From assembly GCF_041080625.1 (NCBI RefSeq), contig NZ_CP163518.1, forward strand, positions 6,813,501 through 6,877,500: DNA of 64,000 nt, read 5' to 3'. This document shows positions 24,125-32,590 of this stretch, in pieces. The stretch is from Streptomyces sp. CG1 (GTDB lineage: Bacteria; Actinomycetota; Actinomycetes; Streptomycetales; Streptomycetaceae). The notes beneath the pieces are model-generated. The model was given only the letters and a program-made list of their open reading frames with translations. It was not told where the DNA came from and made no database searches. Each line of letters starts with the position of its first letter. Position 1 is the stretch's first letter. A program made the position numbers and the translations under genes.

Positions 24125-25831
24125 GTGCGCATCGGAATACTTACGGAGGGTGGCTATCCGTATGTGAGCGGTGATGCCGGACTCTGGTGCGACCGGCTCG
24201 TGCGCGGGCTCGAGCAGCACGAGTTCGACATCTACGCGCTCAGTCGCAGCCGGCGCCAGGAGGAGGACGGCTGGGTCCCGCTCCCGCCGCAGGTCGACCG
24301 AGTACGGACGGCGCCGCTGTGGACGTCCGAGGACGACGGGGTCACGTACGGGCGGCGCGCGCGCCGGCGCTTCACCGAGTGCTACGGCGAACTCGTCGGG
24401 GCCATGTGCGCCGGGACCGGCGTCGACGCCGCCTCCGAGGGTGCGGCCACCGATCTGCCGGACCGTTTCGGCAGCGCGCTGTACGGACTCGCCGAACTCG
24501 CCCGAGAGCAGGGCGGACTCGTCGGCGCCCTGCGCTCGGACGCCGCTGTGCACGTCCTCGAACGCGCCTGTCGCGCCCCTGGCGCGCTGCGCACGGCGCA
24601 CGAGGCGCGCGTACCCGATCTGCTCACCGTCATCGCGCACCTCGAACGCGCCCTGCGCCCCCTCTCGCTCGACTGGTACGGCGACGACGGCCTCGGCGCG
24701 GCCGACCTCTGTCACGCCGCCGCCGGCGGCTCCGCCGCCCTGCCCGGGCTGCTCGCCCGGCACTTCTCCGACGTGCCGCTGCTCGTCACCGAGTACGGCG
24801 TACCGCTCCGCTCGCACTACCTGGCCCTCGGCCCGGACACCGCCGCCCCCGCCGTTCGTGCGCTGCTCGGCGCCTTCCAGGGCCGGCTCGCCGCGGAGGT
24901 CTACCGGCGGGCCGAGATCCTCACTCCCGGCAACGCCCACGCCCGCCGCTGGCAGGAACGGTGCGGCGCCGACCGGGCCCGCATCCGTACGGTCCATCCG
25001 GGCATGGACGCCGCCCGCTTCGCGGAGGCCGGCGAGGCCCCGGACCGCGCCGACCCGGACACGCTGATCTGGGTCGGGCGCGTCGAACCCGCCAAGGACC
25101 TCATCTCGCTGCTGCACGCCTTCGCCGAGGTCCGCAAGGAGGAGCCCAAGGCACGCCTCAGGATCGTCGGCGCGCCCTGCGGACCCGAGGGCGCGGCCTA
25201 CCTCGGCCACTGCCGGGCGCTCGCCGCACAGCTTTTCCCGGACGAGGCGGAGGGTGTGCACGCCGTCGGCGACAACCCGGTCTCCTTCGAGGAGATCGGC
25301 GGCCCGGAGGCCCCCACGCTGCCCGACGCGTACGCCGCCGGAGCGGTCGTCGTGCTGTCCAGCGTGGTCGAGGGCTTCCCGATCGGCCTCATCGAGGCCA
25401 TGTTCTGCGGCCGGGCCACGGTCTCCACCGATGTCGGCGCGGTGGTGGAGGTCATCGGGGGCACGGGACTCGTCGTGCCCCCGCGCAATCCGAGGGCGCT
25501 CGCGGAGGCGTGTTTGGCGCTGCTGCGCGACCCCGAGCGCCGTGAGCGCCTGGGCGCCGCCGCGCGCGCCCGCGCGCTCGAGCTGTTCACCGTCGAGCAG
25601 AACATCGCGGCATTTCACGGCATTTATCTGGAGATCGTCTCGCACTGTCCGGTCCGCCGGGTCGTCCTCGACGAGGCCGGCGCTCCTCTGCCGTTCGCCA
25701 CCCCCGCCGAGTCCCACGTCCCCGGCCGCTGGGCCGGCCCCACGGCCGGTGTCCTGCCCCGGACCGTCCCCGGCTGGGCCACGGCCACACCGGTACGCGC
25801 GACACCGCTGGCGGCTGCGGAGGGGGCGTGA
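24125..25831 (+). CDS. PelF-like GT4-family glycosyltransferase (DUF3492)
   Basis: 568 residues. The N-terminal ~270 residues (RIGILTEGGYPYVSGDAGLW onwards, with LVTEYGVPLRSHYL) match the DUF3492 module of PelF-type enzymes. The C-terminal half is a GT4 GT-B domain: LIWVGRVEPAKDLISLLHAF, the RIVGAPCG strand, and the donor-binding VLSSVVEGFPIGLIEAMFCG with the acidic ExxxxxE pattern. PelF from pseudomonads polymerises UDP-GlcNAc/GalNAc into the Pel polysaccharide, so a nucleotide-sugar polymerase or transferase is the best guess. GTG 24125 begins at the conserved TEGGYPY motif. It heads a five-gene operon, overlapping the next gene by GTGA. Confidence 0.82.
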   Translation: MRIGILTEGGYPYVSGDAGLWCDRLVRGLEQHEFDIYALSRSRRQEEDGWVPLPPQVDRVRTAPLWTSEDDGVTYGRRARRRFTECYGELVGAMCAGTGVDAASEGAATDLPDRFGSALYGLAELAREQGGLVGALRSDAAVHVLERACRAPGALRTAHEARVPDLLTVIAHLERALRPLSLDWYGDDGLGAADLCHAAAGGSAALPGLLARHFSDVPLLVTEYGVPLRSHYLALGPDTAAPAVRALLGAFQGRLAAEVYRRAEILTPGNAHARRWQERCGADRARIRTVHPGMDAARFAEAGEAPDRADPDTLIWVGRVEPAKDLISLLHAFAEVRKEEPKARLRIVGAPCGPEGAAYLGHCRALAAQLFPDEAEGVHAVGDNPVSFEEIGGPEAPTLPDAYAAGAVVVLSSVVEGFPIGLIEAMFCGRATVSTDVGAVVEVIGGTGLVVPPRNPRALAEACLALLRDPERRERLGAAARARALELFTVEQNIAAFHGIYLEIVSHCPVRRVVLDEAGAPLPFATPAESHVPGRWAGPTAGVLPRTVPGWATATPVRATPLAAAEGA

Positions 25832-27384
25832 TGAGCGAGCTGAGCGAATGGGGGGCACCGGGGAGGCTTGAAGGCTCGGATTCGGCCGCCCTGCCGGGGG
25901 CTTCGGGTGACGAAGGGCGCGCGGCGGGTGTGCTGGGCGGGCTGGACCGGCCCGGGACGCCCAGGGGGGCAGAACCCTGGGACTCACGGTCGGGGGAGTG
26001 GAACGAGCGAGGACGGGGTGGCGGCTGGGGCAGTGAGGAGGCACGGTCCGGCGAGACCTCGTCGGACCGCGCGGGCTCCTCCGCGCCGTCCGGCCCCGTG
26101 TCCGGTGCGGGTGACCCCACGGGTGTCGCTGACCGCCCCGGTCGGCCCGGCCCTGGACCGCTTGCGGCGAGCGTCGTGGCCCAGGCGGAACCGGACGACC
26201 CGAGGTCGCTCGACTCGCCTTTCGGAAACGGGGATTCGGATGGCCCGGAGTCGGGCAAGCGGCGCGTCGCCGCGCCCCGGCGGGGAGCCGGCGACCCCGT
26301 GAAGGCGCTGCTGCACCGGCACCGCGACCTGTGCGAGCGGGCCGTGGACCCCTTGGAGATCGCCGCCGGGCTCGAGGCGCAGGGCGTCACCGACCGGACC
26401 GCCGCCCGCTTCCGCCACCGCGACGTCTTCTCGCTCGCCGAGGAGCTGTACGCGCGCGTGCCGCGAGGCGGCGAGCAAGGCCCCAGGACCGAGCCCCTGC
26501 CCCCACCCCGCGTCCGCGCGGACTGGGTTCTGCTCACCCTCCTGCCCGGGGCCCTCGGCTCGGCCACTCTGGCTGGACTCCGCCTCACCCACGGCCACCC
26601 CCGCCTCCTGGTCGCCCTCGCGGGCGTCCTCGCCATTGCCCTGGCCACGCGTGCCGCGCTGCGCCGCGGTCCCCTGGCCGGCCCGGCCGGCACCGGCACA
26701 CACGTGTGGCGCACGGCGAACGGCACGCGCGCGTGCACCCTCTGGGTGCTCGGGTACGCCCTCCTCGGCGACGGTCTCCTCAAGGCCGCCGTGACGGGTG
26801 GCCCCGACGCCCTGCCGACCGGCGCCCCGCACGGCCCCTGGCCCACCGCCACCGCGCCCGCCCTGGGCCTCACGCTGGCCTGCGCCCCGGCCGCCTGGTG
26901 CGCCCATCTGCTCACCGCGGGCGCCCGCCGCAGGCTCGCCGGCAGCCGGGGTCTCCAGGACTTCACGGCCGCCGCCAAACCGTTGCTGTTCGGCACGTTC
27001 GCCCTGTTCCTGGGCGTGCTCGCCGCACTGCTCCTGGCGTGCGGCACCGTCCTGCGCGAGCCCGCGGCCTACCCGCAGACCCTCGCCCTGGGCGCGCTGC
27101 TGCTGCTCGCCCGCCTGCTCACCGTCCAACACCACCGGCACGCCCCGGCCGTGGTGCTCGGCGCCGCAGCGGTCACGGAGGCGGTGGCCGTCGCCCTGCC
27201 ACTGGCCGCGCGGCTGCCCGGCTGCGCGGTCCTGGCGGCCCCCGTACGGACCCTCGTGAACGCCTGGGGCGCGGCCGCCGTCCCGGCCCTCGTCTGCGGC
27301 GTCGCGGCGCTGGCCCTGCTGGTCCACGCAGGCCGCACCCTCACCCAGGCCTCGGCACACGCGCCCACGGGAGCCCCCGAGTGA
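25828..27384 (+). CDS. Polytopic membrane protein of the glycosyltransferase operon
   Basis: 518 residues. The first ~150 are Gly/Ser/Pro/Arg-rich and probably disordered. A cytoplasmic helical motif follows (ALLHRHRDLCERAVDPLEIA and DRTAARFRHRDVFSLAEELY), then about eight membrane segments from residue ~235 to the end (WVLLTLLPGALGSATLAGL, LWVLGYALLGDGLLKAAV, GTFALFLGVLAALLLACGTV, and others). The start GTG 25828 (or ATG 25831) overlaps the stop of the PelF-like gene, implying a shared function. PelG, the flippase partner of PelF, is also polytopic, so a transporter or flippase role is suggested by context but not by any motif I can point to. Confidence 0.75.
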   Translation: MMSELSEWGAPGRLEGSDSAALPGASGDEGRAAGVLGGLDRPGTPRGAEPWDSRSGEWNERGRGGGWGSEEARSGETSSDRAGSSAPSGPVSGAGDPTGVADRPGRPGPGPLAASVVAQAEPDDPRSLDSPFGNGDSDGPESGKRRVAAPRRGAGDPVKALLHRHRDLCERAVDPLEIAAGLEAQGVTDRTAARFRHRDVFSLAEELYARVPRGGEQGPRTEPLPPPRVRADWVLLTLLPGALGSATLAGLRLTHGHPRLLVALAGVLAIALATRAALRRGPLAGPAGTGTHVWRTANGTRACTLWVLGYALLGDGLLKAAVTGGPDALPTGAPHGPWPTATAPALGLTLACAPAAWCAHLLTAGARRRLAGSRGLQDFTAAAKPLLFGTFALFLGVLAALLLACGTVLREPAAYPQTLALGALLLLARLLTVQHHRHAPAVVLGAAAVTEAVAVALPLAARLPGCAVLAAPVRTLVNAWGAAAVPALVCGVAALALLVHAGRTLTQASAHAPTGAPE

Positions 27385-27451
27385 ACTTCCGCCACCGGCC
27401 CGAACCACCGCCGCAGGCGGTCGCACCACCCCTTTTGAAGGAGAAAGCCAG

Positions 27452-27874
27452 ATGACCACCTCCCGACCCGGAGCGTCCGGAGCCCCCGGAACCGCCGGCT
27501 CGTCCGCAGCTGCCGCAGCCGTGGGCGCAGGAGCCGCCGGGACCGCCGGAGCCGGAGTCCGGGGACTCACCGGATCCGCCGGCACCGTGAGAGCGGGCGG
27601 ACCCACCGCACCCTCCTGGCCCACGGTGCCCTCCCGGCGTACCGCACCCTCCTGGCCCACGGTGCCCTCCCGGCGTACCGCGGCCTCCTGGCCCACGGTG
27701 CCCTCCCGGCGCATCGCGGCCTCCGCGCTCCTCGACTCCGCCAGCCACAGTCACACCGGCCACACCAGTCACAGCAGCACCGGCCCCAACGATCACATCG
27801 GCCACATTGGCCATGCCAGCCACACCGGCCCCGCCCGTCACGCCAGTGCCCACACCCCGGGAGTCGCCCGATGA
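27452..27874 (+). CDS. Hypothetical low-complexity protein with repeats and a His-rich end
   Basis: 140 residues starting MTTSRPGASGAPGTAGSSAA. The first 50 are Ala/Gly-rich; residues 52-87 are three tandem 12-residue units (TAPSWPTVPSRR type); the last 45 are unusually rich in His and Ser (SHSHTGHTSHSSTG, DHIGHIGHASHTG). No domain or signal peptide is evident. The ribosome site AAGGAG is at ideal spacing and the stop overlaps the next start as ATGA, so it is likely translated. His clusters suggest metal binding, unproven. Some of the length may come from recent slippage of the 36-bp units. It could also be a poorly conserved linker gene of no essential role. Confidence 0.5.
   Translation: MTTSRPGASGAPGTAGSSAAAAAVGAGAAGTAGAGVRGLTGSAGTVRAGGPTAPSWPTVPSRRTAPSWPTVPSRRTAASWPTVPSRRIAASALLDSASHSHTGHTSHSSTGPNDHIGHIGHASHTGPARHASAHTPGVAR
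27605..27712 (+). repeat. Three 36-bp tandem repeats
   Basis: Units at 27605, 27641 and 27677, with cores of CCCTCCTGGCCCACGGTGCC then CTCCCGGCG; units 1 and 2 are identical, so the expansion is recent. In frame with the His-rich gene (12 codons per unit). Confidence 0.9.
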
Positions 27875-28830
27875 GGGTTCTGCTGATCGGAGCCAACGGA
27901 TACATCGGCCGTTTCGTCGCCGACCGCCTGCTCGCCGACCCGGCCGTCCAGCTCACCGCGCTCGGCCGCGGCGATGACGCCGACGTCCGCTTCGACCTCG
28001 CCACCGGCAGCCCCGGAGCGCTCACCCGCTTCCTGGACGCGGTGCACCCCGGGGTCGTGATCAACTGCGCGGGCGCCATCCGTGGCGGCGCCCGCGAACT
28101 CACCCGGCACAACACCGTGGCCGTCGCCACCGTCTGCGAGGCCCTGCGCCGCAGCGGCTGCGGCGCCCGTCTGGTGCAGATCGGGTGCAGTGCCGAGTAC
28201 GGGCCGAGCCAGCCCGGCTCCTCCACCGCCGAGGACGCCGTACCGCGCCCCGGTGGCCCGTACGGCGTCAGCAAGCTCGCCGCGACCGAACTGGTCCTCG
28301 GCTCCGGCCTGGACGCCGTAGTGCTGCGCGTCTTCTCGCCGGCCGGGCCCGGCACCCCGGCCGGCTCCCCGCTGGGCCGGCTCGCCGAGGCCATGCGGCG
28401 GGCCATGCAGTCCGGCGACGGCGAACTCAAACTCGGCGGCCTCGGCGTCCAGCGCGACTTCGTCGACGTACGCGACGTCGCGCGCGCCGTCCACGCCGCC
28501 TCGCTCTCCGCCGCCCAGGGCGTCATCAACATCGGTTCCGGACGCGCCGTGCGCCTGCGCGACGCCGCCGCCGTCCTCGCGCGCGTGGCCGGCTACGGCG
28601 GTGCCCTCCACGAGCTCGACGCCCCGCCCGGCCCGCTGCGCGGCGCCATCGGTCACCCCCGCGCCGACTCCGACCACGCGGCCCCGGTGGCGTACCCGTA
28701 CCCCGACGGCTGTGGCAGCTGGCAGCAAGCCGATGTGCGCACCGCGCGCGACCGGCTCGGCTGGCGGCCCCGCATCAACCTCGAAGAATCCCTGGCCGAC
28801 ATCTGGATGGAGGCGGCATGCCGCATCTGA
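27871..28830 (+). CDS. NAD(P)-dependent sugar epimerase/dehydratase (extended SDR)
   Basis: 319 residues. The Rossmann motif GANGYIGRF (GxxGxxG) is at residues ~7-15, a Ser in VQIGCSAEYG and Tyr/Lys in YGVSK form the SDR catalytic set, and GGLGVQRDFVDVRDVA plus GVINIGSGRAV are typical of nucleotide-sugar epimerases. In the operon, beside a PelF-like transferase and a spherulin-4 glycosidase, it could supply UDP-GalNAc or UDP-Gal, but specificity is inferred. ATG 27871 overlaps the previous stop by 4 bp. The next gene starts 13 bp inside its 3' end. Confidence 0.85.
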   Translation: MRVLLIGANGYIGRFVADRLLADPAVQLTALGRGDDADVRFDLATGSPGALTRFLDAVHPGVVINCAGAIRGGARELTRHNTVAVATVCEALRRSGCGARLVQIGCSAEYGPSQPGSSTAEDAVPRPGGPYGVSKLAATELVLGSGLDAVVLRVFSPAGPGTPAGSPLGRLAEAMRRAMQSGDGELKLGGLGVQRDFVDVRDVARAVHAASLSAAQGVINIGSGRAVRLRDAAAVLARVAGYGGALHELDAPPGPLRGAIGHPRADSDHAAPVAYPYPDGCGSWQQADVRTARDRLGWRPRINLEESLADIWMEAACRI

Positions 28831-29561
28831 CCAGCACCACAGCAGGCACCACGAGCACCGGTCTGCGCACCGCCCTCGGCATCCCCGGCTACGCCCACCC
28901 GCTCGTCGCCCCCGCCCAGTGGGCCGAACTCGCCCGCCCGGGCACCCCGCTGGACTGGGTGGTCCTCAACGTCGCCGGGGGCCCCGGCAGCCGCCCGGAC
29001 CCGCACTGCCTGGAAGCCGCGGGCCGGCTGCGCGGTGCGGGCACCCGTGTCCTCGGCCACCTGGACCTCACCCACGGCGCCCGCGCCTTCGGCGATCTGC
29101 TCTCCGACGCCCACCGCCACCTGGACTGGTACCGGGTCGACGGCTTCCTGCTGGACCGGTGCCCCACCGACCGCACCGCGCTGCACGAGGTCCGCCGTGC
29201 GGTCACCACGCTCCGGGCGATCAGTGACACCGCCCACATCGTCCTCGGCCACGGCAGTCACCCGCACCCCGGGTACGCGGAACACGCCGACCAGCTGGTG
29301 ACCTTCGCCGGCGCCTGGTCCGACTACCGCTGGTCGCAGGTCGCCGAGTGGACCGCCGACTATCCACCCGACCGCTTCTGCCACTTCGTGCACAGCGTGC
29401 CCCGCGGCCACCTGGAGGAGGCGCTGCGCATCGCACGCTGGCAGGGAGCGGCGACGATCTACTTCACCGACCGCACGGACCGCCGCGCCGACCCCTGGGA
29501 GACGATGCCCGGCTACTGGGACGAAATCGTCTCGCGTATCGGAACAGGTGTCTCGGAATGA
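28818..29561 (+). CDS. Spherulin-4 family TIM-barrel protein
   Basis: 247 residues. The pattern LGIPGYAHPLVAPAQWAELA, the beta strand DWVVLNVAGGPG, RVLGHLDLTHGARAF, and WYRVDGFLLDRCPTD with the Asp positions of a TIM-barrel glycosidase match spherulin-4 proteins (GH135-like). Fungal Sph3 of this family hydrolyses alpha-1,4 galactosamine polymer during biosynthesis. No signal peptide is visible, so the protein may act inside the cell or use an unknown exit. ATG 28818 has GGAGG at good spacing and overlaps the epimerase gene by 13 bp. Its final codons contain the -35 box of the moeZ promoter. Confidence 0.78.
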   Translation: MPHLTSTTAGTTSTGLRTALGIPGYAHPLVAPAQWAELARPGTPLDWVVLNVAGGPGSRPDPHCLEAAGRLRGAGTRVLGHLDLTHGARAFGDLLSDAHRHLDWYRVDGFLLDRCPTDRTALHEVRRAVTTLRAISDTAHIVLGHGSHPHPGYAEHADQLVTFAGAWSDYRWSQVAEWTADYPPDRFCHFVHSVPRGHLEEALRIARWQGAATIYFTDRTDRRADPWETMPGYWDEIVSRIGTGVSE

Positions 29562-29582
29562 AGAAGGCCGTGGCAGTGTTAC
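29555..29582 (+). promoter_or_regulatory. SigR-type promoter for moeZ
   Basis: GGAAT (29555-29559), an 18-nt spacer and GTTAC (29578-29582) match the SigR consensus GGAAT-N18/19-GTT. It overlaps the stop of the spherulin gene. The transcript would start at about 29589, giving a ~36-nt leader to the moeZ start. Confidence 0.7.
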
Positions 29583-29624
29583 GAGGAGAACAACCGTAGT
29601 GATTGACCGATCAACGGAGTCCCC

Positions 29625-30803
29625 GTGTCGCTGCCACCCCTGGTTGAGCCAGCTGCTGAGCTCACCGTAGACGAGGTCCGCAGGTACTCCCGCCACCTGA
29701 TCATCCCCGACGTCGGGATGGACGGGCAGAAGCGGCTGAAGAACGCCAAGGTGCTCTGTGTGGGCGCCGGCGGCCTGGGCTCGCCGGCGCTGATGTACCT
29801 GGCCGCCGCGGGCGTGGGCACCCTCGGCATCGTGGAGTTCGACGAGGTCGACGAGTCGAACCTGCAGCGCCAGATCATCCACAGCCAGTCCGACATCGGC
29901 CGGTCCAAGGCCGAGTCCGCCCGCGACTCGGTCAAGGGCATCAACCCGTACGTGAACGTGGTCCTTCACGAGGAACGGCTCGAAGCCGAGAACGTGATGG
30001 ACATCTTCAGCCAGTACGACCTGATCGTCGACGGCACGGACAACTTCGCGACCCGCTACCTGGTCAACGACGCCTGCGTGCTGCTGAACAAGCCGTACGT
30101 GTGGGGTTCGATCTACCGCTTCGACGGCCAGGCCTCCGTCTTCTGGTCCGAGCACGGCCCCTGCTACCGCTGCCTCTACCCGGAGCCCCCGCCCCCCGGC
30201 ATGGTCCCCTCCTGCGCCGAGGGCGGCGTCCTGGGCGTGCTGTGCGCGTCCATCGGCTCCATCCAGGTCAACGAGGCCATCAAGCTCCTCGCGGGCATCG
30301 GCGAGCCGCTGGTCGGCCGCCTGATGATCTACGACGCCCTGGAGATGCAGTACCGCCAGGTCAAGGTCCGCAAGGACCCGAACTGCGCGGTCTGCGGCGA
30401 GAACCCGACCGTCACCGAGCTCATCGACTACGAGGCCTTCTGCGGCGTCGTCTCCGAGGAGGCCCAGGAGGCGGCCGCCGGTTCGACGATCACTCCCAAG
30501 CAGCTCAAGGAGTGGATCGACGACGGCGAGAACATCGAGATCATCGACGTCCGCGAGCCGAACGAGTACGAGATCGTCTCCATCCCGGGCGCCAAGCTGA
30601 TCCCGAAGAACGAGTTCCTCATGGGCGCCGCCCTGCAGGGCCTCCCGCAGGACAAGAAGATCGTCCTGCATTGCAAGACGGGTGTCCGCAGTGCGGAAGT
30701 CCTCGCCGTCCTGAAGTCCGCGGGCTTCGCCGACGCCGTCCACGTGGGCGGCGGCGTGATCGGCTGGGTCAACCAGATCGAACCGCACAAGCCGGTGTAC
30801 TGA
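29625..30803 (+). CDS. moeZ: Adenylyltransferase/sulfurtransferase MoeZ
   Basis: 392 residues: an N-terminal ThiF/MoeB adenylyltransferase domain (GAGGLGSPALMYLAAAGVGT, Zn ligands in CYRC and CAVC) fused to a C-terminal rhodanese domain with active-site Cys in HCKTGVRS. MoeZ-type enzymes adenylate and thiocarboxylate small sulfur-carrier proteins for molybdopterin, cysteine (CysO route) and other sulfur products. GTG 29625 has GGAG at 6 nt. A promoter of SigR type precedes it, matching a role in sulfur metabolism under thiol stress. A hairpin with a 14-bp stem separates it from the convergent peptidase. Confidence 0.95.
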   Translation: MSLPPLVEPAAELTVDEVRRYSRHLIIPDVGMDGQKRLKNAKVLCVGAGGLGSPALMYLAAAGVGTLGIVEFDEVDESNLQRQIIHSQSDIGRSKAESARDSVKGINPYVNVVLHEERLEAENVMDIFSQYDLIVDGTDNFATRYLVNDACVLLNKPYVWGSIYRFDGQASVFWSEHGPCYRCLYPEPPPPGMVPSCAEGGVLGVLCASIGSIQVNEAIKLLAGIGEPLVGRLMIYDALEMQYRQVKVRKDPNCAVCGENPTVTELIDYEAFCGVVSEEAQEAAAGSTITPKQLKEWIDDGENIEIIDVREPNEYEIVSIPGAKLIPKNEFLMGAALQGLPQDKKIVLHCKTGVRSAEVLAVLKSAGFADAVHVGGGVIGWVNQIEPHKPVY

Positions 30804-30827
30804 GCCCGTTTCCCCGATGCGGGTGGC

Positions 30828-30862
30828 GGGGGCTTCGGGCGCGTACGGCGCCCGGAGCCCCC
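30828..30862. terminator. Bidirectional hairpin between moeZ and the TAP peptidase
   Basis: GGGGGCTTCGGGCG (30828-30841) pairs with CGCCCGGAGCCCCC (30849-30862), one G-U pair, loop of 7. It lies between two convergent stops. Confidence 0.8.
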
Positions 30863-30887
30863 GTCCGTTTAGAAGCTCCCGTGCGCC

Positions 30888-32432
30888 TCAGGAGCAGACC
30901 GTGCCGGTCTGCGGTTCCTTGCCGTCCAGCAGGTAGGCGTTGACCGCGCCCTGTACGCACTTGTCCTTGCTGTCGTACGCACCGTGCCCCTGGCCTTTGT
31001 ACGTCAGCTCCACGGCGACGCCCTTGCCGAGCGCCTCGACCATCTTTTGCGCGCCCTCGTACGGGGTGGCCGGGTCGCCGGTGTTGCCGACGACGAGGAT
31101 GGGCGCCGAGCCGGGTGCGCTGACGTCGGGATGATCGGCGGCGCCCGGCACGGCCCAGTCCGTACAGCTGATCATGCCCCAGGCCAGATAGTCCCCGAAC
31201 AGCGGGGAGGCGGCGCGGAACTCGGGCAGTTTGCGCTGGATGTCGTCGGCGGTGTACCGCGGCTTCTCGTCGGCGCAGTTGATGGCGGTGTTCGCCGCGG
31301 TGATGTTGCTGTACTCACCGTTCTCGCTGCGGCCGTTCATCGAGTCGGACAGCAGCATCAGGATCTTGCCGTCGCCCTCGTACGCCTGCTCCAGGCCCTC
31401 GGTGAGGTACTCCCAGAAATCCTTGGAGTACAGCGACTGCGCGATGCCGTTGGTCGCGGCGGTCTGGGTGAGCTGGCGCGGCGTGATGCCCGGGATCGGT
31501 TTCGTCTCCAGGTCGTTCAGGAGTTTCGCGATGCGGTCCTTCACGTCCTGCGCGGTGTTGCCGATCGGACACTCCGACGTCTTCGAGGTGCAGTCCGCGG
31601 CGAAGTTGTCGAGCGCGAGCTGAAAGCCCTTGGCCTGTCCGAGCGCGCTGTCCTCGGGGTTCTGTGTGGGGTCGACGACGGCGTCGAGCACGGCCCGGCC
31701 GACGTTCTTGGGGAACAAGTGGGCGTACACGCCGCCGAGTTCGGTGCCGTAGGAGATGCCGAAGTAGTGCAGCTTGTCGTCGCCGAGGACCTGGCGCATC
31801 AGGTCCATGTCGCGGGCCGCGTCCGTGGTCGCCACGTGCGGCAGGATCTGCCGGGAGTTCTTCTCACAGGCCGCGTTGAACTGCTTGGTGCGGTTCACCA
31901 GCGCGGTGCGCTCGGCGCTGTTGTCGGGGGTCGCGTCCTGCTGGAAGTACACGTCCAGCTGGGCGTCGCTCTCGCACTTCACCGGCGCGCTGCGCCCGAC
32001 CCCGCGCGGGTCGAAGCTGACCAGGTCGTAGCGGGCGCGCAGGGCGGCGTAGTCGTCACCGAACGCGGGCAGCGTGCTGACGCCGCTGCCGCCGGGCCCG
32101 CCGAAGTTGAACACCAGCGAGCCGATCCGCTTGCTCGCGGGGCCGCTGGCCTTGACGCGGATCAGGGCGATGCCGATGGTGTCGCCCTTCGGCTTGCCCC
32201 AGTCCAGAGGTGCCTTCATGGTCGCGCACTGCCAGGTGCCGCCGCCCGGCAGCGGAGAGGGGGCGGTGCCGCCGCCCTCCGCCTCGGACGGAGCCTGGCA
32301 GTCCTTCCAGTCCAGCTTCTGCGCCGAGAGATCGCCGTCCTTGGCACCGTCGCCGCATCCGGCCAGCGAGGCGGACAGCAGCAGGGCAGAGGTGGTCAGG
32401 GCGGCGGCGCGGAGCCGGGAGGGAATCGCCAT
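30888..32432 (-). CDS. Secreted TAP-type alpha/beta-hydrolase peptidase, lipoprotein
   Basis: 514 residues. Signal peptide with lipobox LAGC (Cys ~26). S33-type peptidase features: oxyanion segment FNFGGPGGSGVSTL, nucleophile elbow FGISYGTELGG, acidic and His residues in VGNTGDPATPYEGAQKM and YKGQGHGAYDSKD. The C-terminal TAP-like domain ends in a Cys-containing tail (CVQGAVNAYLLDG, TVCS) that can form disulfides. Homologues in Streptomyces include tripeptidyl aminopeptidases and SlpD/SlpE, so extracellular N-terminal tripeptide release from mature or secreted proteins is likely. ATG 32432 is preceded by AGGATGGGG. It is the 3' neighbour of the large flippase-like gene but 158 bp away. Confidence 0.88.
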   Translation of the reverse strand: MAIPSRLRAAALTTSALLLSASLAGCGDGAKDGDLSAQKLDWKDCQAPSEAEGGGTAPSPLPGGGTWQCATMKAPLDWGKPKGDTIGIALIRVKASGPASKRIGSLVFNFGGPGGSGVSTLPAFGDDYAALRARYDLVSFDPRGVGRSAPVKCESDAQLDVYFQQDATPDNSAERTALVNRTKQFNAACEKNSRQILPHVATTDAARDMDLMRQVLGDDKLHYFGISYGTELGGVYAHLFPKNVGRAVLDAVVDPTQNPEDSALGQAKGFQLALDNFAADCTSKTSECPIGNTAQDVKDRIAKLLNDLETKPIPGITPRQLTQTAATNGIAQSLYSKDFWEYLTEGLEQAYEGDGKILMLLSDSMNGRSENGEYSNITAANTAINCADEKPRYTADDIQRKLPEFRAASPLFGDYLAWGMISCTDWAVPGAADHPDVSAPGSAPILVVGNTGDPATPYEGAQKMVEALGKGVAVELTYKGQGHGAYDSKDKCVQGAVNAYLLDGKEPQTGTVCS

Positions 32433-32590
32433 GTCCCCATCCTGGGGGCGTGCACGCCGGTGCGCGCGGGGCGCGGGCCGTACGAGGTACGCGCACTGCC
32501 GTCATGACCAGGCGCGCGTCCCTGCTTTGACGAGGCGCGCACCCCCTGCCGTGACGAGGCGCGCACCCCCTGCCCGGAGGGCTCCCTCGC

